Shown here one piece after another: positions 1 to 10,000 of a stretch of DNA of 64,000 bases. The notes under the pieces were generated by a model. The model saw only the letters and a list, made by a program, of their open reading frames with translations. It searched no databases and was not told the origin of the DNA. Location of the stretch: NCBI GenBank assembly GCA_031551635.1, contig JAVBNH010000002.1, positions 248,001-312,000 of the forward strand, given 5' to 3'. Both the position numbers and the translations under genes were made by a program. Each line of letters opens with the position of its first letter. Positions within the stretch are counted from its first letter, which is position 1. Source of the DNA: JAVBNH01 sp031551635. GTDB taxonomy: Bacteria; Bacillota; Clostridia; Oscillospirales; Acutalibacteraceae.

Positions 1-93
1 AGTGTTCAATGTCAGGCACAGCGCCGCAATCAATAAAACGAATAAAGCAAAAATCAGCAGCAATTTCTTCTTGGTGAGAATAAATACACTCAT
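1..93 (-). CDS. N-terminus of an unidentified membrane or secreted protein (partial)
   Basis: The reverse strand opens at an ATG whose complement is at 91-93 and stays open to the window edge. The translation begins MSVFILTKKKLLLIFALFV and continues with a hydrophobic stretch, a typical signal peptide or N-terminal anchor. A ribosome site (GAAGGGAT) lies about 9 bases upstream. Only 31 residues are visible, so the function cannot be named. N-termini of this shape occur in sporulation polysaccharide deacetylases and other envelope proteins of Clostridia, but that is only a guess. Confidence 0.6.
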   Translation of the reverse strand, partial: MSVFILTKKKLLLIFALFVLLIAALCLTLNT

Positions 94-245
94 AAATTTT
101 TTATCCCTTCTTTTATACATATATAATAGGTATATGCCATATGTAATCGAAAAAAGAACAAGTAATATAATTCGTTAACTGTAATGTTAAAATTCTAATA
201 AAAGGACTATTGCATACGCTTTCACTAAGAAAAATGGAGTAGATT

Positions 246-320
246 AGTACCTTAGTGGGCTGAAAGCGCAATAAAAAACAAGACTTGTATTGTGGGCTTG
301 GCAAGCCAAGCCCACGTTAG
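246..320 (+). repeat. Dispersed ~75-bp two-hairpin element, copy A
   Basis: The copy runs from AGTACCTTAG to CCCACGTTAG. It holds a small hairpin around GGGCTGAAAGCGC, an A-rich middle, and a strong palindrome with arms TGGGCTTGGC and GCCAAGCCCA around AA. Related copies lie at 19356-19424 (inverted), 44290-44366, 44367-44439, 51361-51433 and 52456-52530. Confidence 0.85.
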
Positions 321-442
321 ATTATAACTCAATATAAGAAAATATAACAAATTAAGGAAATAAAGTTTTTTAGTAAAAAGCACATATTAAAATAAAATAA
401 TAGAATTATATGAAAAATTATTGATAAAAATTTAATAATTGC

Positions 443-471
443 TTGCATTTACTGATATATTATAGTATAAT
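443..471 (+). promoter_or_regulatory. Sigma-70-type promoter for the FHA/kinase operon
   Basis: TTGCAT (443-448) and TATAAT (466-471) are separated by exactly 17 bases. Transcription would start near 478, leaving an AT-rich leader of about 180 bases before the first gene at 660. Confidence 0.65.
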
Positions 472-659
472 TAACAAAATTTTAATAGATTATGTCATTT
501 TATAAATAAATTACAAATTAAAATTACTTAAAATCCGATAAAAAGTCATATCTGAGCTCTAATTGATTATTTTTGAATATTAAAAATCACTTTACCATAT
601 TAATAGTAAGAGGATTATTTTGTATTTTCATGCGAATATATTTTTAGGAGAGATTCAAT

Positions 660-1709
660 ATGGGTTTCAAAGAGCTATCTGTTCATGATAACCGCAGTTT
701 CCTGACTTATGAGTTTGAGGAGCAGGACAAATTAGATGAAAAGACTTTTTTCACTATTGCCGACGCTAAAATTCCGGCACTGCTGAGGTTTGATTATTTT
801 GGAACAATTGAACCTAGGTACCTTTCATTTGAAACAACCGGTTTATCGCCTGTAGCTGATTTGTTTACAGGTGTTTTGGGCATTAAGTCTTTTTTATTGA
901 ATTTAAATTCGTTGTTAAACTCGATAGCTTTAATAAAAAACAATGATATTATTGAATCCTCGCTTATTTATCATCCTCAATACATTTATATTAAAGAAAA
1001 CTTAAATGAATTATTTATGATTGGCTTACCGCTTAATAATGAGCTTGCTAAGCGGGAGTCTGTTTTTGATTTTGTCAAAAAGATTATATTCGGTGCAAAA
1101 TTCGACGCAAATGAAGATTGCAGCTGTATTTCAACTATTATCAAATATATCGGCGGCGAAGACAAAAGCGTTGAAGGCTTAAAAGAACAAATTGATAATG
1201 TTATTGCCGATATTGAAGCTATGGAAGCAAGTATAAAAAAATGTATTAAATGTAACGCGAAAATCAGACATGGCGCCAAATTCTGTGCAGTTTGCGGAAC
1301 GCCGATTGAAGAAGATAACATTGATGACAGTGAGTCTCATTATGGAGAAACAACTCTACTCGGTCTGCAGGAATACGGAGCGACAACTGTCTTGTCAAGA
1401 GATATGGAGTCTATATCATTTCCATATATTATCAGGAATAAAAATAATGAATGCATAGAAATTGATACAATGGAATTTACAGTAGGCAAAGATAAAAACA
1501 AATGTGATTACGCCATTTCAAACAATACCGCGATAAGCAGGATACATATGCAGATTATTTTTGCAAACGGAAATTACTACGCAGTTGACCTTAATTCAAC
1601 AAATCATACATTTATAAATGATGAAATGCTTATAAATGGAAATAAAACAGTTATTAAAAACGGAGACAGAATCCGTTTGGCTGACGAGGAGTTTGTTTTT
1701 CATACTTAA
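660..1709 (+). CDS. Zinc-ribbon and FHA-domain protein (DUF6382-like N-terminus)
   Basis: Probable phosphothreonine-reading cytoplasmic protein. Residues 1 to about 150 resemble the DUF6382 region often found ahead of FHA domains in Clostridia. A zinc ribbon follows, with cysteines at about 195, 198, 209 and 212 (CIKCNAK...CAVCG). The C-terminal 90 residues form an FHA domain with the expected SRIHMQI and NSTNHTFIN motifs. Between ribbon and FHA lie two Thr-Thr motifs (ETTLL and ATTVL), like phospho-switch sites of GarA/OdhI-type FHA proteins. There is no signal peptide or membrane segment. It is the first gene of the run that includes the kinase and phosphatase, with AGGAGA just upstream of the ATG. 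The function is inferred from domains only. Confidence 0.8.
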   Translation: MGFKELSVHDNRSFLTYEFEEQDKLDEKTFFTIADAKIPALLRFDYFGTIEPRYLSFETTGLSPVADLFTGVLGIKSFLLNLNSLLNSIALIKNNDIIESSLIYHPQYIYIKENLNELFMIGLPLNNELAKRESVFDFVKKIIFGAKFDANEDCSCISTIIKYIGGEDKSVEGLKEQIDNVIADIEAMEASIKKCIKCNAKIRHGAKFCAVCGTPIEEDNIDDSESHYGETTLLGLQEYGATTVLSRDMESISFPYIIRNKNNECIEIDTMEFTVGKDKNKCDYAISNNTAISRIHMQIIFANGNYYAVDLNSTNHTFINDEMLINGNKTVIKNGDRIRLADEEFVFHT

Positions 1710-1797
1710 TTTTATTTAGTTGCAATTATATTAAATTTGTGGTTTGGATTTATGCCGCAAGGCTTAAATAAATTTTAAGATTATTAAAGGTGGAAAA

Positions 1798-3381
1798 ATG
1801 ATGAAGCAAATTGTCAGTGTACTCATTGCGTGCGCTATGTTTTTAACAGTTTTATGTCTCTTGCCTGTCGGTGCTGCGGCTGAAGAAAGCAATCAGGCAA
1901 TAATTGAAGCTCAGGAGGGTGTCGTTAAGGTATGGCACTGGATTTATTTCTATGATAAGCCGTCCTCTGAAGCTACCAGAAAGCCGGTATATGAATTTTG
2001 TTCCAGCGTCGGAAGCGGCTTTTTGATAGGTGAAGGCGGTATTTCAACAACAGCCGTTACTAATAATCATGTTATTAGCACAGAAGGCGAATATTCTTAT
2101 GTTGATGATACCGGAAAAACAGTGCATACAGGTATGACACTTGCCCAGGCATATGATCAGTTTGTCAGACAAAATGGCTGGGTTGGCTGGGAAATGATTG
2201 CCCGTATATCCGTTGTCAACGACGTTAAAATTAACTCCAAAGTAAAAATCGTTAGTGAAGACAGAGACTATGCGATATTGGAGCTGGAACAGCCTATTTA
2301 TACTAAAACCAGTCTTAAGCTTCGCGACAGTGATACCATGAAGGTTACTGATACAGTTTACGCTCTTGGATATCCCGGAGCTTCCGCAAGACTTGAGTTA
2401 AAGTCAAGCAATCTCTCAATGGAAACTTTAACGGTAACTAAAGGCGCAATTTCTAAAAGGGAAATATTAAACAACCTGGTTCCTGTTTTTCAGCATACGG
2501 CTGTTTTTACCGGCGGAAATTCAGGCGGACCTCTTTGCTCTGAGGATGGAGCTGTAATAGGTATTAATACATGGACAGACGGGGAGACCGGCGGAAAATA
2601 TATGTTTTCTTCCTGCATTAACGAGCTGCGTTCCGCGCTTGATTCACTTGGTATAAAATATCAGCTAATTAATAATGCGATAACTACACCCATTGATGCA
2701 ACAACCGCTGCGACATCCCCCGCTGAAACTGTAGCTACTGTTGCACCGACTTCCGCACCTGTCGCTACTGAAGTCCAGACAACTGCCGCTGCTGAAGAGA
2801 AGGACAGCAACAGCATACTTTTAATCGGTTTGATTGCCGGCGGAATTGTTTTAATTGCCGCGGTTGTCGTGATAGTTATTCTTATGAAGAAAAAATCTTC
2901 TGCATCTGCAAAACAAGCGACTATTGTTAATGTTCAACCCTCAACTGAACCTGCGCGGCAAACTGTATCTACCGCAAGCTCAGCGCAGTATTCCGCACCA
3001 CTCACATATAATCCGGACACAACAGTTCTTTCGGCAGGCCAGGCGGGCGAAACAACCGTACTTAACGCTTCAAATGCCGGCGCAACCACTGTACATCTGC
3101 TGCGTGTTAAAACAGGTGAAAAAATATATCTCAACAAGGCAGTATTCAAGATTGGTAAAGAAAAATCCTCGGTCGACTATTTTGTTTCTGATAACTCCGC
3201 AGTCAGCCGTATGCACGCATCCATTTTGACGAAACAGGGCGAATATTTCCTTGTTGACCATAAAACAACGAATCATACATACCTGAACAATGAAATTATA
3301 CCCGGTAATAATGAAAACAAGCTTTCCGACGGCGACAGAATTAAGCTTGCTAATGAAGAGTTTGAGTTTAAAATGAAATAA
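1798..3381 (+). CDS. Membrane-anchored trypsin-like serine protease with cytoplasmic FHA domain
   Basis: Residues 1-27 are a signal peptide. An HtrA/trypsin-fold protease follows with the triad His91 (NNHVIS), Asp157 (DRDYAIL) and Ser242 (GGNSGGPL). No PDZ domain is present. A Thr/Ala-rich linker leads to one membrane helix at about 340-362 followed by KKK, then a flexible segment with three Thr-Thr motifs (DTTVL, ETTVL, ATTV) and an FHA domain from about 433 to the end (SRMHASIL, TTNHTYLN). The topology implied is protease outside and phosphothreonine reader inside, so the neighbouring kinase could act on the inner part. The substrate is unknown; the giant surface protein of the same run is a possible target, by inference only. 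Confidence 0.85.
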   Translation: MMKQIVSVLIACAMFLTVLCLLPVGAAAEESNQAIIEAQEGVVKVWHWIYFYDKPSSEATRKPVYEFCSSVGSGFLIGEGGISTTAVTNNHVISTEGEYSYVDDTGKTVHTGMTLAQAYDQFVRQNGWVGWEMIARISVVNDVKINSKVKIVSEDRDYAILELEQPIYTKTSLKLRDSDTMKVTDTVYALGYPGASARLELKSSNLSMETLTVTKGAISKREILNNLVPVFQHTAVFTGGNSGGPLCSEDGAVIGINTWTDGETGGKYMFSSCINELRSALDSLGIKYQLINNAITTPIDATTAATSPAETVATVAPTSAPVATEVQTTAAAEEKDSNSILLIGLIAGGIVLIAAVVVIVILMKKKSSASAKQATIVNVQPSTEPARQTVSTASSAQYSAPLTYNPDTTVLSAGQAGETTVLNASNAGATTVHLLRVKTGEKIYLNKAVFKIGKEKSSVDYFVSDNSAVSRMHASILTKQGEYFLVDHKTTNHTYLNNEIIPGNNENKLSDGDRIKLANEEFEFKMK

Positions 3382-3404
3382 TCCCTCTATCTTTATGATT
3401 TGTT

Positions 3405-3454
3405 GCCAAGCCGCATTTATTTTCGTATTATATATTTATTTAATGCGGCTTGGC
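3405..3454. terminator. Large intergenic inverted repeat, possible terminator or attenuator
   Basis: Arms GCCAAGCCGCATT (3405-3417) and AATGCGGCTTGGC (3442-3454) are perfect 13-base complements around a 24-base AT-rich loop. No clean T-run follows, so termination may be partial. The GCCAAGCC core also occurs in the dispersed two-hairpin element, though the rest does not match it. Confidence 0.5.
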
Positions 3455-3555
3455 TTAATAATCAGCTTTGGTATCGGGTTTTTGTTTTACAATGGCAAAC
3501 AGGAGTTTTAATATTTTTTGAGGAAAGTTGTAAGCAAACTTAAGGAGAGCCGTAC

Positions 3556-4323
3556 ATGAATTTTATTGTTTCAGCAAATACTGACATTGGAATAAAGAAA
3601 AGCACCAATCAGGACAGCTTGTCTGTTAAAATACTTGAAACACCTTCAGAGCGTATTGCTTTTGCGGTTTTATGCGATGGAATGGGCGGCTTGGCAAAAG
3701 GAGAAGTTGCCAGTGCGTCTGTAGTAAACGCTTTTTCAAAATGGATATCCGAAGATTTACCCGTGATTTTAAAAAATGGTATAAAGGCTGATGTTATCAA
3801 GAGTCAATGGGAAAGTCTCTTACTTATAATGAATGATAAAATAATGACCTACGGAAAAAAACAGGGTGTTAACCTTGGGACAACTGTGGCTGTGATTCTG
3901 ATTTACGCAGGACAATACTATATAATGAATATAGGCGATTCGCGCATATATGAAATTTCTGACGAGCTTATACAGATAACGCAGGACCATTCTTTCGTCG
4001 CGAGGGAAGTTATGATGGGAAAAATGTCACCTGAAGAGGCTAAGGTCCACCCTCAGCGAAATGTTTTGCTGCAGTGTGTCGGCGCTTCCGAAAAAATTGT
4101 GCCTGATTTTTTTACCGGAGTAATTAAAAATAACGCGGCTTATATGCTTTGCTCAGACGGTTTTATTCATGAGCTTGCTCCGAATGAAATCCTTGGTTAC
4201 CTGCATCCTTCAGTTTTGATTGATGAAAAATCAATGGAGGGAAACACAGAATATCTGATTAATCTGAATAAACAGCGGTTTGAAACTGACAATATATCCG
4301 CCGCCTTAATTCGGACTTTTTAA
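3556..4323 (+). CDS. PP2C-family Ser/Thr protein phosphatase
   Basis: A 255-residue cytoplasmic phosphatase of the PP2C/PPM family (PrpC/Stp-like), expected to use two metal ions to remove phosphate from Ser/Thr proteins. The family signatures are in order: an N-terminal NTDIGIKKSTNQDS segment, CDGMGG at about residue 40, GTTVAVIL, GDSRIY and a C-terminal CSDGFIHEL. The length is normal for a stand-alone bacterial enzyme. It lies directly before the Ser/Thr kinase, the usual kinase/phosphatase pairing, and its likely substrates are that kinase and the FHA proteins nearby. AAGGAGAG precedes the ATG. Confidence 0.92.
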   Translation: MNFIVSANTDIGIKKSTNQDSLSVKILETPSERIAFAVLCDGMGGLAKGEVASASVVNAFSKWISEDLPVILKNGIKADVIKSQWESLLLIMNDKIMTYGKKQGVNLGTTVAVILIYAGQYYIMNIGDSRIYEISDELIQITQDHSFVAREVMMGKMSPEEAKVHPQRNVLLQCVGASEKIVPDFFTGVIKNNAAYMLCSDGFIHELAPNEILGYLHPSVLIDEKSMEGNTEYLINLNKQRFETDNISAALIRTF

Positions 4324-4396
4324 TATTGGTTTTAACAAAAGATTTTGATGTATAATCGCTGTGATTTTAATTTGCTTTATTATTGGGAGGATTATA

Positions 4397-6061
4397 ATGC
4401 TGGAAATTGGCTCATATGTTGATGGTAAATATAAGGTTCTCAATAAAATCGGTCAGGGCGGCATGAGTGTCGTCTATTTGGCAATGAATGAAAAAGCAAA
4501 CAAGCAGTGGGCTATTAAGGAAGTCCGCAAGGACGGAATCCAAAATTTTGAAGCAGTTAAGCAGGGATTAGTGGGTGAAATTGAGCTATTAAAAAAGCTC
4601 AGACACCCGAATTTGCCAAGTATTGTCGATGTTATCGACGATGATGATTCCTTTTTAATTGTTATGGATTATATACAGGGAAACCCGTTAAATAAGGCGC
4701 TGGAAGAGTTTGGAGCGCAGCCGCAGGAGCATGTTGTTGAGTGGGCAAAACAGCTTTGCGATGTGCTCGGTTATCTGCATTCTCGTAAGCCAGCAATAAT
4801 ATACAGAGATATGAAGCCGGCAAATATAATGCTTAAGCCCGAAGGCGCTATAACTCTCATTGATTTCGGAACAGCAAGAGAATTCAAGGAAAAGAATCTT
4901 GCCGATACAACCTGTCTGGGCACTCAGGGCTATGCCGCTCCAGAACAATTTGGCGGCAGAGGTCAAACCGATGCCCGAACAGATATTTATTGCCTTGGCG
5001 CAACAATTTATCACCTAGTGACCGGCTGGGATCCCTGCTTCCCGCCTTATGAAATTAAGCCTATCAGGGAAATTAACCCCGCGTTATCGGGCGGTTTAGA
5101 AAAAATTATACTTAAATGTACTCAGCGGAATCCGGATGACCGTTATCAGTCAACTGCGGAATTGATGTATGACCTCAATAATTATACCAGAATAGATTAT
5201 GAGACCGAAAAAAAGCAAAAGAATAAATTTATTCGTTTTGTTGTCGCAGCCTCATTAACTATATTGTTTATGCTTATGGGCGTTATCGGTCAGGTGATGG
5301 CTGAGCGAACAGCCAGTAATACATATGATGCGAAAATTGCCGAGGCTGATAAAATTGTTAATTTAGATAAAAGAATTGCCGCGTATGAGGAAGCTATTGA
5401 AATACTTCCCGGAAACACCAGAGCTTATCTTGAATTGATTAAAACACTTAAAGAGGATAATATCTATACAACTGCGGAACAGGAAATTCTCGATAAGAAT
5501 TTATCTCAATATAAATCCGAACTAATGAAAAATAAGATTGATTATGCCGGGCTTTGTTTCGAGGTTGGTACTTTAAACTGGTATTACTACAGCTATGGAA
5601 ATTCTGAGACTACAAAGATGAAATCGGCTGTGACATGGTTTGATGACGTTTTGACCAATGGCGGGGAAGAATTTTTGAATAAAAATATGGCTCAGGTTTA
5701 CCGTGATATAGGAAAGTTCTATCAGAATATCGACCAGATGGTTATTGAAGGTAAGGATAAGGGGTTATACATTACCTTTTGGGAAAATATCAAGCAGTTA
5801 ATAACCATGATGGAAAATAGTGATGAAGAAATTGTTAAACTGGAATTATATGAACTCGCCAGAAACGTTATTCAGCAATATGCCTCAAAGCTTAAGTCAG
5901 ACGGAGTTACAAAAGATGATTTATTAAGTGTATATAACCGTATTGATTCCGGGAGCAGAGGACTTAACGCTACAACCCAAAAAACAGAAGACAAAAAGAA
6001 TCATATAATTGAGTTTCTGGGTGACACCAAAAAAGCAATAGATATTGCTTTCGGCAATTAA
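4397..6061 (+). CDS. Transmembrane Ser/Thr protein kinase
   Basis: Hanks-type kinase. The start at 4397 is preferred over 4361 because GGGAGG sits just upstream of that ATG. The kinase domain (about residues 8-265) has a glycine loop (GQGGMSVVY), Lys41 in AIKEV, the catalytic Asp138 in YRDMKPAN (Tyr replaces the usual His of HRD), the DFG at 156 and GTQGYAAPEQ. One membrane helix lies at about 279-299. The 250-residue C-terminal part has no PASTA repeats; it is helix-rich with TPR-like stretches (KRIAAYEEAIEILPGNTRAY) and is probably an extracellular sensor. The kinase likely phosphorylates the FHA proteins encoded upstream, with the PP2C enzyme as its opponent. Confidence 0.9.
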   Translation: MLEIGSYVDGKYKVLNKIGQGGMSVVYLAMNEKANKQWAIKEVRKDGIQNFEAVKQGLVGEIELLKKLRHPNLPSIVDVIDDDDSFLIVMDYIQGNPLNKALEEFGAQPQEHVVEWAKQLCDVLGYLHSRKPAIIYRDMKPANIMLKPEGAITLIDFGTAREFKEKNLADTTCLGTQGYAAPEQFGGRGQTDARTDIYCLGATIYHLVTGWDPCFPPYEIKPIREINPALSGGLEKIILKCTQRNPDDRYQSTAELMYDLNNYTRIDYETEKKQKNKFIRFVVAASLTILFMLMGVIGQVMAERTASNTYDAKIAEADKIVNLDKRIAAYEEAIEILPGNTRAYLELIKTLKEDNIYTTAEQEILDKNLSQYKSELMKNKIDYAGLCFEVGTLNWYYYSYGNSETTKMKSAVTWFDDVLTNGGEEFLNKNMAQVYRDIGKFYQNIDQMVIEGKDKGLYITFWENIKQLITMMENSDEEIVKLELYELARNVIQQYASKLKSDGVTKDDLLSVYNRIDSGSRGLNATTQKTEDKKNHIIEFLGDTKKAIDIAFGN

Positions 6062-6093
6062 TAATTTTTAGCATGGAATAATGGAAGGAATGG

Positions 6094-6534
6094 GTGGATT
6101 TTGTGACGGTTAAAATGTGGAATGATATTTCTATGATTGGTTTTATTTTCGGTTCATTGACACTTATTTTTTCCATTCTCTTATTTTGGATTGACAAAAT
6201 TCCGAGAGTTATAGGCGAGCTTACCGGAAAAACCGCTAAAAAAGCAATTGAAAATATACAGAAACAAAGTGAAACTTCCGGACGGATGCATGTTGCTCAA
6301 AAACAGGATAATGACACTCAGCTCGAAAGTATCATGAATATATCAGGTTCACTGGCAGGACATACAGGAGCCTTACCTGAGAATGCGCCGGTTGCACCAT
6401 TGCATACTTCCGTTGAGTCTGTTATGAAAAAGCCTCAGCATGTTAAACATACCAGCCATGCCGCTCCTGCAATAAACGGTTTCAAGCTGATAAAAGACAT
6501 CACATTCATTCAGACAAATGAAATTATAGAATAG
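6094..6534 (+). CDS. Small single-pass membrane protein, unknown function
   Basis: About 146 residues from a GTG at 6094; a GTG at 6103 or an ATG at 6112 are also possible starts. One N-terminal membrane helix (MIGFIFGSLTLIFSILLFWI) is followed by a basic segment with IGELTGKTAKKAIENI, then a polar, low-complexity tail. Similar small proteins with a GKTAKKAI-like stretch accompany other clostridial signalling genes as I recall, but I cannot assign a role. It sits 32 bases after the kinase and 10 bases before the next gene, so it is probably co-transcribed. Confidence 0.6.
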   Translation: MDFVTVKMWNDISMIGFIFGSLTLIFSILLFWIDKIPRVIGELTGKTAKKAIENIQKQSETSGRMHVAQKQDNDTQLESIMNISGSLAGHTGALPENAPVAPLHTSVESVMKKPQHVKHTSHAAPAINGFKLIKDITFIQTNEIIE

Positions 6535-6544
6535 GGGATATGCT

Positions 6545-7006
6545 ATGAATATTAAATCATTAAAAGGAAAACTATGGCTGTTTTCGCTTGTTTCGTTTCT
6601 GCTTTCTTCATTGATTATACTATTTATTCCATTATCTTCCTTTGAAGGCAGCATAAAGCAAAAAGCATTTACTTATTTTCTCAGTTCGGTTTTTTGGTTG
6701 GGTTTAATTTCAGGATGTGTTTTCTTAGCCCTAGTTAACCAAAAACGAAAAAAAGAGCATAAAAGCAGCGGACTTCCGTTTTTAACATTTTTTAGTAATA
6801 AAATCGCATTAATTTTTGATATTGCTTTGATTATTAGCCTTATTGGGATAATAACGGTACTCTTTAAGCCGGATATGAATCAATGGATTTCAGTTATTAT
6901 AATATTTACCTTTGTTTTTTCCTTAGAAATGCACGGAATGTTCAACGGTAAAAATTTTAAATATATTCTAAATAATTCCAAACAATCGGGAGGAAAATCG
7001 AAATGA
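6545..7006 (+). CDS. Small membrane protein with four predicted helices
   Basis: This 153-residue protein has four hydrophobic helices, at about residues 9-30, 38-62, 78-100 and 108-128. No motif is recognisable. Its stop overlaps the start of the giant surface-protein gene by four bases (ATGA), a sign of translational coupling, so it may help to export, anchor or stabilise that protein. That role is inferred only from position. Confidence 0.65.
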   Translation: MNIKSLKGKLWLFSLVSFLLSSLIILFIPLSSFEGSIKQKAFTYFLSSVFWLGLISGCVFLALVNQKRKKEHKSSGLPFLTFFSNKIALIFDIALIISLIGIITVLFKPDMNQWISVIIIFTFVFSLEMHGMFNGKNFKYILNNSKQSGGKSK

Positions 7007-10000
7007 AGAAAACAATAAGAAGATTCCCCAAAAGATTTATAGCTTTATTTTTGGCTTTCTTAATGACAGCCATGATGTTTCCGTTGGAGACAATGATTAA
7101 TGTTTCAGCCGTTCCTGGTGAAACAGCATTATCAACCGAATTTATTGTAACAGACGCCGAAAATAATCCACTTGCAAATGCGTCGGTTGACATTGTGCTC
7201 GAAAGTGACTCCGCGACCAAATTCAACGGGGTTACTGACGCTCTGGGTATTTGTATTCTCAGTGATGTTTTGTTTGATTCAGAAGCATCTTACGCTATAA
7301 AGGTAAAGCTTGTGGGATATGCTACACATAATGATATAATTTTAATCGACGCGGATAATTTGTCATTCCCGATTGTATTGAATGCGACTGAACCGTTAAT
7401 TATTAGAAACCAAACTGTTGGCGTTAATATTACAGAGGGTGAAAATTTTTCTCTCAGCGTTGTAGCTGAAAATGCTGCTATATATCAGTGGTATAAGAAC
7501 AATACCCTAATCCCCGGTGCAAATTCAACGGACTATTCCGTAAATGATGCGCAAACGAGCCATACCGGTGACTATTTTTGTAAAATCACCGGAATTGATG
7601 AAACGGTTGTTATTGACAGTGAAATTGTTACGGTTTCTGTTAAAAAAGCTGTCAAGCTTTCCCTCAGTGTTACAACGCCGATAATTAATTTTGAGGATAT
7701 AGAATTAATTGCAACATTGCTTGATATTGATGACAATCCTATAGTCGGAGTGAACATTAACTTTTCGGTTCCCGGAGTTGCTCCAAGTGATGTTTTAACA
7801 GATGAATACGGTCAGTCTGCCTTTGTGTTTAAAGCAGACATTAACGGAGATTATATAACTGCTCCGATAACAGTTAAATTTGAAGAAAATGAAACATATG
7901 TCGGTAGCTCATATTTTATTGAGGAATTTAATGTTAACAGTGCATTTGCCAGCATTACACTGGCTGATAATTCCGAAACCTATAATGGTTCTGAAATTTT
8001 TGCGCCTCAGGCGATTGTAAGCGGCAAAGCAGGTGAAATTCAGCCTGTAGGGACTGTTCAATATACATACTATACTGACAGTGAGTGTACATCTCTGACA
8101 AACGAGACAGACAGCGGTTCATCCGCATTGGGTTCTGCTCCCCGATTTGCTGGTACATATTATGTTATCGCGTCTTATCCTGGGGATGCAAATTATAGCC
8201 CTGTTTCACTTACCGCTGCCAATGCTGCGAAATTAGTTATTAACAAGAAAACCATTACTGTTTTGCCCGACAGTGAGCAAAAAAAGATTTACAATACATC
8301 TGAGCCTGTATTGACATACACATTTTCCGGTCAGGTGAGCGGCGAAATTCCGCTTTTCAACGGAAAGCTCTCGAGAGTGACAAGTAATGACTATATTGCT
8401 GTTGCGAAAACATTTAAAATTCTGAGCGGCAATTTAACGCTCGTCGATAATGCCAATGAAAACTTCTTCTCAAAAAACTATAATCTTTTAATAGATAACA
8501 CTGTTGATTTCACAGTAGAACCGTTCCAGACAACCGCGGCGGCAAGCAGTAACGATGTAAGCGCTGAGGATAGCTGGGCAATAATAAATCCTATTACTCT
8601 TCAAGCTCCGTCCGGCTTCAAAATTGCTCTCTCAGAATCTGAAGACTGGGAGCTATCGCTTATTGCACCCGAAGCTGTTTCAAACGATAAAAATATCAAG
8701 TTTGATTATTTTATTAAAAGAGATTCGGATAATGCAGTCGCGAAAAAAGAGTTTGTCTATAATTATGACAATGAACCGGTAAGTAATTTCCAAATTCAAT
8801 ATGAAAATAATGCACTGAAGACATTCGCCAACTTATTGACATTTAGATTGTTCTTTAAGGACAATATAAAGGTTACAATTTATGCCGATGACAATTTGTC
8901 GGGTGTTAAGGAAATTAGCTATAAATATGAGCTTGAGCAAGGTGTAAGCAGCGTTAATGAAGGCGGCAACGGAACAATAACAGCTGTCGCTTTACCTATT
9001 GATGATGAGAATTATGCCGAGAACAGATATGCAATTACCTTTAATATCGAAAAGGATTTCAGAGGACAGGTCAGCGTAACTGATGCTGTCGATATCGCCG
9101 GCAATCATCTTAAAACGGAAGACATCGCCGACCTGAGCGATGAACGCATAATTGTTGATAAAATTGTACCTAACGCTGATGTCGAACTAGATATGTTTGT
9201 AAAATACAGCACCGAAAACCATAAAAAAACCTTCGATAATAATCACTACTATGACGATTCTTTTTCTGCGACTTTCAGTATTACAGAGGCTAACTTCGAC
9301 GCAATACTTGCTGAGGGCAGCAGTCCGGTAATAACTGTCACAAAAGACGGCGAGGATTATGCATCATATACCGTAACCTCCGATTGGACACAGCAGGAAA
9401 ATGAATTGTTTGAAAAAACTGATGAATGGTTAAAAACAATCTTGCTTTCTGAGCAAGGTGACTATGTTTTCGGTATTAAATGTATTGATCGTTCAGGTAA
9501 TGAAATGCGTGACATGTATAGCTCGGATACTTTTATTATTGATCTAACCGCACCGGCTATTACCTTAACATATGATAACAATGTTGCGAATGAGAATTAT
9601 TATTTTAAAAACATTCGTCCTGTTGAAATTGTTATTAATGAGCACTGCTTTGACCCGGCTAGCCTTGATGTTACAGTGACAGCGCTTGATATAAATAGCG
9701 AAATTGTTAATATTCCTGAGTATGCTGATTATTTAATGAATCCGGATAACTGGACACATAAAGGTGATTTGCATACCGCAAAATTTACGTTTTCTGAAAA
9801 TGCATACTATACCTTCTTTATTTCATTCCAAGATATTGTCGGGAGGGTGAACAGCGGAATAAATACCTTGGATCAAATTGCTCCTTTCGAGTTTTGTGTT
9901 GACACCTTACCGCCTGATAATTTATTAATCAAGTATAACAGCGGTGATTTAAGAGCTTTTATAAACACATTAACTTTCGGTCTTTTCTTTAAAACCGTTG

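Larger units (their letters stand above)
94..659. other. AT-rich intergenic region with one repeat copy and a promoter
   Basis: This long gap separates a leftward gene from the rightward FHA operon. It contains one copy of the dispersed two-hairpin element (246-320) and a good promoter (443-471). The rest is very AT-rich and I see no further gene in it. Confidence 0.6.

Noticed and set aside
113..304. Leftward 63-residue open frame near the left end
   Set aside because: It runs through a dispersed repeat copy. A near-identical N-terminus (MPSP...KSCFLL) appears at 44144-44350 only because the same repeat is present there.
4326..4356. Internal promoter for the Ser/Thr kinase (TTGGTT, 19 bases, TATAAT)
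   Set aside because: The -10 is good but the -35 is poor and the spacing is long. I could not support it over operon read-through.
660..6061. Type VII (ESX/WXG100) secretion locus, because of the kinase/PP2C/FHA set
   Set aside because: No EssC-type FtsK ATPase, EsaA or WXG100 protein is present in the run or nearby.
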